NCBI RefSeq assembly: GCF_000003605.2
Contig: NW_003109983.1
Span: 409,810-465,080, forward strand
DNA length: 55,271 bases
Source: Saccoglossus kowalevskii
Taxonomy: Eukaryota > Hemichordata > Enteropneusta > Harrimaniidae
Reading direction: 5' to 3'
Made by a program: the position numbers and the translations under genes. Under the pieces are notes generated by a model that saw only the letters and a list, made by a program, of their open reading frames with translations, was not told the DNA's origin and searched no databases. Positions 49,901-55,271 of this stretch are shown here, in pieces (the first letter of the stretch is position 1; the number at the start of each line of letters is the position of its first letter).

Positions 49901-52310
49901 CTGTACATATTATATTATAAATGACATCGTAATATGTATACTGTTTTCAATACACAGGGTAATGAGGCCAAGGACCGACTGTTTACTATGGTGACTATGT
50001 GTGAGACTTACGTTCAGTTGATGCCAATGAAAACATGATTTCTGTAAAAAAAAAAAATACACAACCCAAATAACTGTGGAATCCGTGGATTGTTCTGGCA
50101 TCGGGACGAGAGTTTCTGTAACACCTCGCCTGACATTAATGGCACTAACACATCATCCCAAAAGTTGCATTGGTTTCGGTTTTCAATTTGATTATTTGTA
50201 TCTGCTAACGATTTAAAACATTTTTCGAAGGCACATGAAATCACAAACATTCGTCTCCTCCCGAATATAAAGAATACATTTACCACAATTCGCGTACATT
50301 TAGACTATTAACTATATAACACAATTTTCCTAGAACTCTGAATACATATATAAGAATAACCTCAGAAAGCAATTATAATGTCATTCTTTCGTTGACCCAA
50401 AATAGAGGAAAGGCTGTTAGAAGCTAATTGAATTCAATTAGCAGATTCAGACTGTACACACATTCTACGTTCGTTATTATTCTAAATATGGCAACATCGT
50501 GTAATTGATTACGTAATATAAATTAGAACCAATAGTGTTTGTTCCAACCCGAGATGTATGACTTCAAGTATATAGGTAATGCTACCTAGGGAGCTATCTG
50601 TACTCCAGCTATGACAAAATTGTGTGTTTAAATATAACGCGTGATACAACGCTTATGTGACGTCAACATAACGTCGTTCTAAATGGCGAATGTGTTTTAT
50701 TGTATAGTTCGTCATTTATGATGAAGCAGCGCTCTCAAAGATAATGTTTAGACGGACAGCCACAATTAGCGTCTTATCGTTCACGCATCTGCGTCACGGA
50801 CGCGGTTTGTCGCTAGAGGGCGCGACTCAATGATAGGTGTATATACTTTCCATCTGATGGAATTTGATAGTGTTATTGGCGCATTCATAAGATAGATTAC
50901 TCCCACTTTTGGTAATACAATTACGGCAATTGGCAAATACTGTGTGATTGGGAAGTGTACTGTTCTATCATTATGTTTAGTGAAGTCACCTCTATTAGGT
51001 GTCAACAAAATACTGATGAAGGGTCACTTTAAAATCCTGAAGAAAATCAATTTGCGGTGGACAGATAATAGGAGCTGATTTAATGGCTAGCATTATGAAA
51101 CGTCCTACAAAAAAAAGAAGTTAAAATAGTTTGGTTGCTAGCAATGTTCTTCCCGAAAGAGAAGGAACTGAAACTACGGGTGCTATAAATACCTCTCTTG
51201 TAGTGTCTCCCGGCGGTGATATGTATCTCTCGATCTGGCAGATAAATTAACACGTGATAAAGCTCAGTTTAAACTTGATTAAGCGTAACAATAATTCCTT
51301 CCAGGAAGCGCTCTCTATGAGTAACGTGTGTGTCTGTCTGGTGCTGGATGTTGGTTACTGCGCCCTCACCGACGGCTCCAATCTGGTACAGACGACAAGA
51401 TTTCAAGAATAATTCATGCTATGGCTATATGAGTGAGAGCGCGCCAGAGTGCTATTTTTTCCCCATTGTTTTCACATATGTCACATGATCGTATCGGAAT
51501 TATTGATACGTATCATTAAATCAACAACGGCAACGTGCGTATTCATTGATTCTTACACATTTTTGTTTGCTCCCATATAACACCTAGTGTATAAATATTT
51601 GTATAACCATATCCGATATATTATAAAAAATTGTCCATGTAAATCGTTTAGGAAGTTTAAGTTGTTTTGTGAACCTCGGAGAGGTGTTCCAATTTGACAT
51701 CATCGGTGCGCCATCACCGTACACATTTTTATTTTTTTATATTTTATGCCGTTGATGGCGCTCTCTACATACAAAAGGCTCGACATGGATTTTTTGAGTG
51801 ACAAGGTTGTCTTACAAAGCAATAATTTCAAGTATACATAATTTGTATCATGTTCAACTGAATTCGATTACAACTGTTTGTTTTGTTTTGAAAAATATAT
51901 TTTGGAAATTCATTGATAGTGAATATATGATAATGTATGTCTTATAGGTGTAATGCTGTAGGCCAATTTTCGGATGGCAAGATGAATATGTGATTATACG
52001 TGTTGAGTCTGTGTAGGTTTTTCACAAACTTCATATACAAGTTGTAAACGAACGATAGCACGTTGTCACATGTACTAACCTTTTTTTAATTTGTTCAAAA
52101 CAATAAACCCAATCTGTCTGAATTTTATAATGACTTTCGAAGGGTTCGGGGTGGTTCAGTGTTAATAAACTTACCATTATTAATCCTAGAAAAAATAATC
52201 CTAGAAAAATAGGGTAGCTTGGATATTAACGGGTCGTCGATAGAGGGCGTTTGGGCTGCCAATCTCCTTGGCTCCTCTATTGACCACAACTTGTAACTTG
52301 ACATAGAAAG
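46975..52310. other. Intergenic DNA between subunit B and kynureninase
   Basis: No gene is recognised. An exact 18-bp direct repeat (GCTTCATGTCTCGTACGT) occurs at 47568 and 47682. A relative of the 24-kb tandem repeat is near 48445-48625. The frame at 50014-50286 (-) has no recognisable domain. Confidence 0.55.
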
Positions 52311-52314
52311 CTCA

Positions 52315-52610
52315 TATCCTTGGGGCGGAGCTACGTCACAAGACGTTCCACGCTAAGACGCGCACCACTGTATTTCTATGGGCTCAGGTCGAGCCGGTGA
52401 AAATTCGAGAAAACAACACAAACTCAACTTTGAAGTAATCCTGAACAACCAAATTTATATATGTTACACACGCAGGACTAATCTTGCTACACTGTTCAGG
52501 GGGGTCTCAACAACCATCCCAAAGTACCGTTTTCTGCGAGTTTTGGCCTTTGTTTTCACCGCGAGGGTTGCCAGGCGGTGAAAATGTTCGGATGTCCGCC
52601 CCCGAGGATT
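52315..52610 (-). mobile_element. Family-A MITE, copy 2 (inverted relative to copy 1)
   Basis: The unit at 52317-52608 starts TCCTTGGGGCGGA and ends TCCGCCCCCGAGGA. Its full length is the reverse complement of the 4601 copy with scattered changes and small gaps. The left flank is TA, the right TT, so one target base has changed. Confidence 0.88.
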
Positions 52611-53235
52611 GATAAAATTTGCAGCAACGTTATTTTTATAACTTTTTATTTTATAAATTTCACAACTACGACATTTTGTACATAAATTTAGTCTTATTCT
52701 ATTATCCAACTCCTAATTCGTCCACATATTTCCATGTTGCTCCTCTTTTGCAAAAAACAAAGATATTTCTCCTCTCTGTCAATCACAAACCTGATTATTT
52801 GATTTTTATTTCAGTCGTTTTTTTTATTAAACCATCGGTGATCCCGAATGGCTTTCCATGGCAAAACTGTTAATAATTTGGCACACTAACCCTATTGGAA
52901 CTGAGCTACAATAATCAAAAGCATTCAGATGGTATCTTCTCAAACCAGATGGTTGAGCAAAAACATCGTCGTTAACTGAACATCACCATGCTATCCCGCT
53001 AAAAATCAACTGACCCAAACTCCTCACAGGCATCTGATCAATAATAACACATGTGAGAAACATGTTTGTAACAACATTCCAATTTTAGTTTGTAAAACAT
53101 GCCTCAAACATTTTAACTACATACTGCACGAAAGCCAGAGTGAGAGATAAACGTCAGGATTAAACATAATTTAGATATGTTTAATTGGTGATAATGTCGT
53201 ATGTAACATATATAATTCTATTATTATTCTTTTAA

Positions 53236-53430
53236 ATGTTTTACGTGACAGTTCTGAGCAATGTTTTCCCTCTCGACGTTTTTGATATGCAAGTTGCAAG
53301 TACGAGTGCTGATAGACAGTGCATTTTAGCCACAGACGCCATATTCATGTTTTGGACTACATTACAGGTCTGTGCGACCATTGGTTCTACTGTTTCCCGT
53401 CATTTTAGCATTTACATACCATCCTTTAAA
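53236..53430 (+). other. Coding-like stretch similar to 17196-17340
   Basis: A frame reads MQVASTSADRQCILATDAIF, alignable codon by codon with the 17.2-kb segment (VQIASDSADTQCIFATEVIF). Many of the base differences change amino acids, so a dispersed non-coding repeat is as likely as an exon pair. Family not recognised. Confidence 0.3.
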
Positions 53431-53583
53431 TGTGAGATTAAAAATATAATGTACAAACATGTTCACAACTAAATGACGCAAGCCATATAAAGCTTTAATG
53501 TGTATAATGATTGTAAAGCACACCATTTACATAAAATTACCATTAAGACCATGTTCTTTCAATTTAACTGAAGTTAAATACAA

Positions 53584-53589
53584 TTTAAT
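53584..53589 (-). terminator. Candidate poly(A) signal for kynureninase
   Basis: ATTAAA on the minus strand about 75 bases past the stop codon. It is the common variant hexamer. Another lies at about 53494-53499. Confidence 0.35.
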
Positions 53590-53663
53590 AGCCGACACTA
53601 ATTCTATCCTCGCAAATATAATCTCATATCTACTCATCATGCGACAAGCCGTCTAGACAATCA

Positions 53664-53780
53664 CTATTTCGCGGCATTTAGAGCTTCCCCAAGAAATGTA
53701 ATGAATCTATGAACATCCGTAAAGGAATTGTACATGGCTGTCGGTGCTACACGAATAACATTTGGCTCTCTCTTGTCACA
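53664..53780 (-). CDS. KYNU: Kynureninase, terminal exon
   Basis: The exon has 38 codons plus TAG after acceptor ttcag. It reads [20 protein letters not shown], then a helix ending NAAK. It carries the substrate-carboxylate Arg. It is too short to stand out without splicing. Confidence 0.96.
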   Translation of the reverse strand, partial: CDKREPNVIRVAPTAMYNSFTDVHRFITFLGEALNAAK

Positions 53781-55101
53781 CTGAAATGAAAAAAAAAAGA
53801 AAAAAAAAAGTTAATATTTTGATTATACACTGTATATCGGTTATAAATTGTGATCATGCTTACATATCGCATTATGTTGCATGGGCTAAACGTAACTGCA
53901 TCCTACCATATTAGGCAATACGTTTTCCAAATATGGAAACATTATGCGATATTCCCAACTTCGCAGCCATGTTTACGTTGTACATGAAATTCATGGAAAG
54001 AAAGTTCTAATTTTCACATCCAATCCAGTTTTGGGCTTCCTTCCAAACATTTCTGGATTAGGGGGTGAATATTAATAAAGTTATTATGCGATACCACAAT
54101 GTTTTCACTCAGAGAGTATATGTAATTCTCGGCTAGCATTTGCACGTCAGTTACAGAGGTGTTTCTAAGATAAAAATATGTTAATAATTTAATATACAAG
54201 TGATGCAATTTTTGGTTTAAATACACTTGTATTGCAGATGCGCTTCTAATAGATAAAACACGGTGTGCCCACTTTTGTTTACCCAACCGTCTTATCGTCT
54301 TATTGTGACTCAAAGAATCTTCAATAGCCAAGGTCTAAGTCTAAACAGACCTTGGCAGAACGACCATCAAATATGCGTATTCTAACAGCGCCCCAGTAGT
54401 CAGTTGCGGCTAATCATTGTCCAATCAGTTTGCGTGTTTCAAATCCCTCTCTGGCGTTTCATTTTAAACAAAATGGCGGCGCCCATGAATCGTGATATTT
54501 GTGATGATAAAATTGCGAAAGTTTTCGGTGCTCGTGCCCTCAAGCCTCATCAGGTACAGGCAATCGACGCAGTTTTGTGTGGGAAGGATGTCTTCATAGT
54601 GGAATTTTGTTTTATAATTTGGTACGTCCAAGCTGATTGGGCGCCTTGTTTCGAGGCGCGCCCAATCAGATCTCACTGCTTAAGATACAACCAATGCGAT
54701 CCCGCACGGTATCGTAAGGCCTATAGGTCGAAGACACGGGACCGTCCGATTCCGACGATGGACTCAAAGTGTAGCACAATCGATGCGTCCCTCGTAGCAC
54801 ACCATGCAACGCTGCAATTGATCGGGGGTATTTCTAATGATTCGTACTCAGTACTCACCACAACTCCTCGTTTTTCCAATTCCTCGAATACTTTTAAAAT
54901 TGGCACGGAGAACATCAGTGAGAGCTGACATCCCCGTTGTTTTGGATCGGATGGGGTGATGATGTCCACATAAGGTTTGTCGAGCTTGTTTTCCAAAGGA
55001 TCAGACGGTTTAGAATAGTATGTTTGAATCAGTAACTCTAGATAGCCAGTAAGCAGGTAAGACTTTGCTCTTAAATCAGACATCGGAACTTGCATGAAAA
55101 T
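53664..55101 (-). CDS. KYNU: Kynureninase, C-terminal part (5' partial)
   Basis: Two minus-strand exons, 55101-54859 and 53780-53664, join in phase 0 and encode the last 119 residues. Visible family motifs are [14 protein letters not shown], then [24 protein letters not shown] joined to CDKREP, and [13 protein letters not shown] ending in Lys-stop. Kynureninase is a cytosolic PLP enzyme of tryptophan catabolism that cleaves kynurenine to anthranilate and alanine, or 3-hydroxykynurenine to 3-hydroxyanthranilate. The Arg of VIRVAP corresponds to human Arg434, which binds the substrate carboxylate. The PLP lysine lies in exons right of the window. The gene is tail-to-tail with receptor subunit B. 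The frame looks intact. Confidence 0.97.
54473..54601 (+). pseudogene. RecQ-type helicase N-terminal fragment inside a kynureninase intron
   Basis: From ATGGCGGCG at 54473 the plus strand reads a short leader, then [20 protein letters not shown] and [10 protein letters not shown]. This matches the Q-motif region of RecQ helicases (Phe-Gly, Leu-Lys-Pro, Gln, Ala-Ile, Gly-Lys-Asp-Val-Phe). The Walker A loop that should follow is absent; the frame runs on into unrelated residues to 54928. A donor-like gtacgt at 54622 is possible. It is probably a retained promoter-plus-first-exon fragment of a dispersed helicase family, not a working gene. Confidence 0.6.
54636..54765. promoter_or_regulatory. 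CCAAT-box inverted repeat, second copy
   Basis: CTGATTGGGCGCC and GGCGCGCCCAATCAG form an almost perfect palindrome with a 9-base loop. The bases after it (through ACCGTCCGATTCCGACGATG) match the block after the 38617 palindrome. It sits immediately after the RecQ fragment and about 90 bases before the end of the kynureninase exon. Confidence 0.6.
54859..55101 (-). CDS. KYNU: Kynureninase, penultimate exon
   Basis: This exon has 81 codons between acceptor tcaaacag and donor gtgagt (minus strand), phase 0. It begins Ile-Phe-Met-Gln and ends KRGVV. An insertion-like stretch ([16 protein letters not shown]) is variable in the family. Confidence 0.96.
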
Positions 55102-55271
55102 CTGTTTGACATACCAAAAATGATATCTATATAAATTCAGTTTATTAAATATATATATATTATTTATTATTTTCGCCTTCTCTTGTTTTGAATCTATTTA
55201 ACGACTAAATGAGTAAACACGAGTCATTTGTCGGTCGATATTGCCTATACGTAAAATAGTAACATACAAGT

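Noticed and set aside
50014-50286. 90-codon minus-strand frame
   Set aside because: I considered a decayed mobile-element protein, but no motif supports it.
1-55271. tRNA genes, rRNA, CRISPR arrays, viral genes
   Set aside because: I looked for tRNA B-box sequence with a fitting arm, spaced direct repeats and viral polymerase or capsid motifs, and found none.

Overview
The window is eukaryotic and intron-rich, AT-rich, and full of short DNA-transposon debris. It is most likely from a marine invertebrate. The intron phases of the receptor genes match the ancestral animal pattern, the gene density is low, and RecQ-like and CxxC zinc-finger gene fragments are scattered in it. I lean towards a non-vertebrate deuterostome such as a hemichordate, but that is only an impression. 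No bacterial genes, tRNAs, rRNAs or CRISPR arrays are visible.

Three real genes can be read by splicing exons by hand. (1) At 253-9251 (+), the 3' seven exons of an anion-type Cys-loop (pentameric ligand-gated) channel subunit; its first exon or exons lie left of the window. (2) At 37358-46242 (+), a second, paralogous Cys-loop subunit that reads as a complete 444-residue protein in eight exons with the same intron phases. The two form a direct tandem pair separated by about 28 kb. (3) At 53664-55101 (-), the last two exons of kynureninase (KYNU), tail-to-tail with the second receptor; its 5' part lies right of the window.

Both receptors carry the Pro-Ala-Arg motif before M2 that marks chloride channels. 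Both lack residues that hold the amino-acid ligand in GABA-A and glycine receptors (loop D Arg, loop B Glu, the loop C disulfide). Both have Pro-Thr where Val-Lys is usual in the M2-M3 loop. They look like an orphan subfamily, possibly partners in one heteromeric channel, and are the best candidate here for undescribed biology.

Two broken gene fragments are nested in the accessory DNA. One is a CxxC...CxxC zinc-finger exon with a frameshift near 38.4 kb (-). The other is the N-terminus of a RecQ-type helicase near 54.5 kb (+), inside a kynureninase intron. They share a start-codon context and a neighbouring CCAAT-box palindrome.

The rest is introns and intergenic DNA. It holds at least four miniature DNA-transposon families (a TA-flanked family with four copies, two TTAA-flanked elements, a TTACACGCG palindrome family), a 1.1-kb GGGGAC-ended element sitting inside a 21-bp minisatellite, and a heat-shock-element/TATA cluster that looks like part of an LTR in a receptor intron. 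There are also a 20-bp minisatellite, a (TA)n tract and a 388-base assembly gap at 10268-10655.
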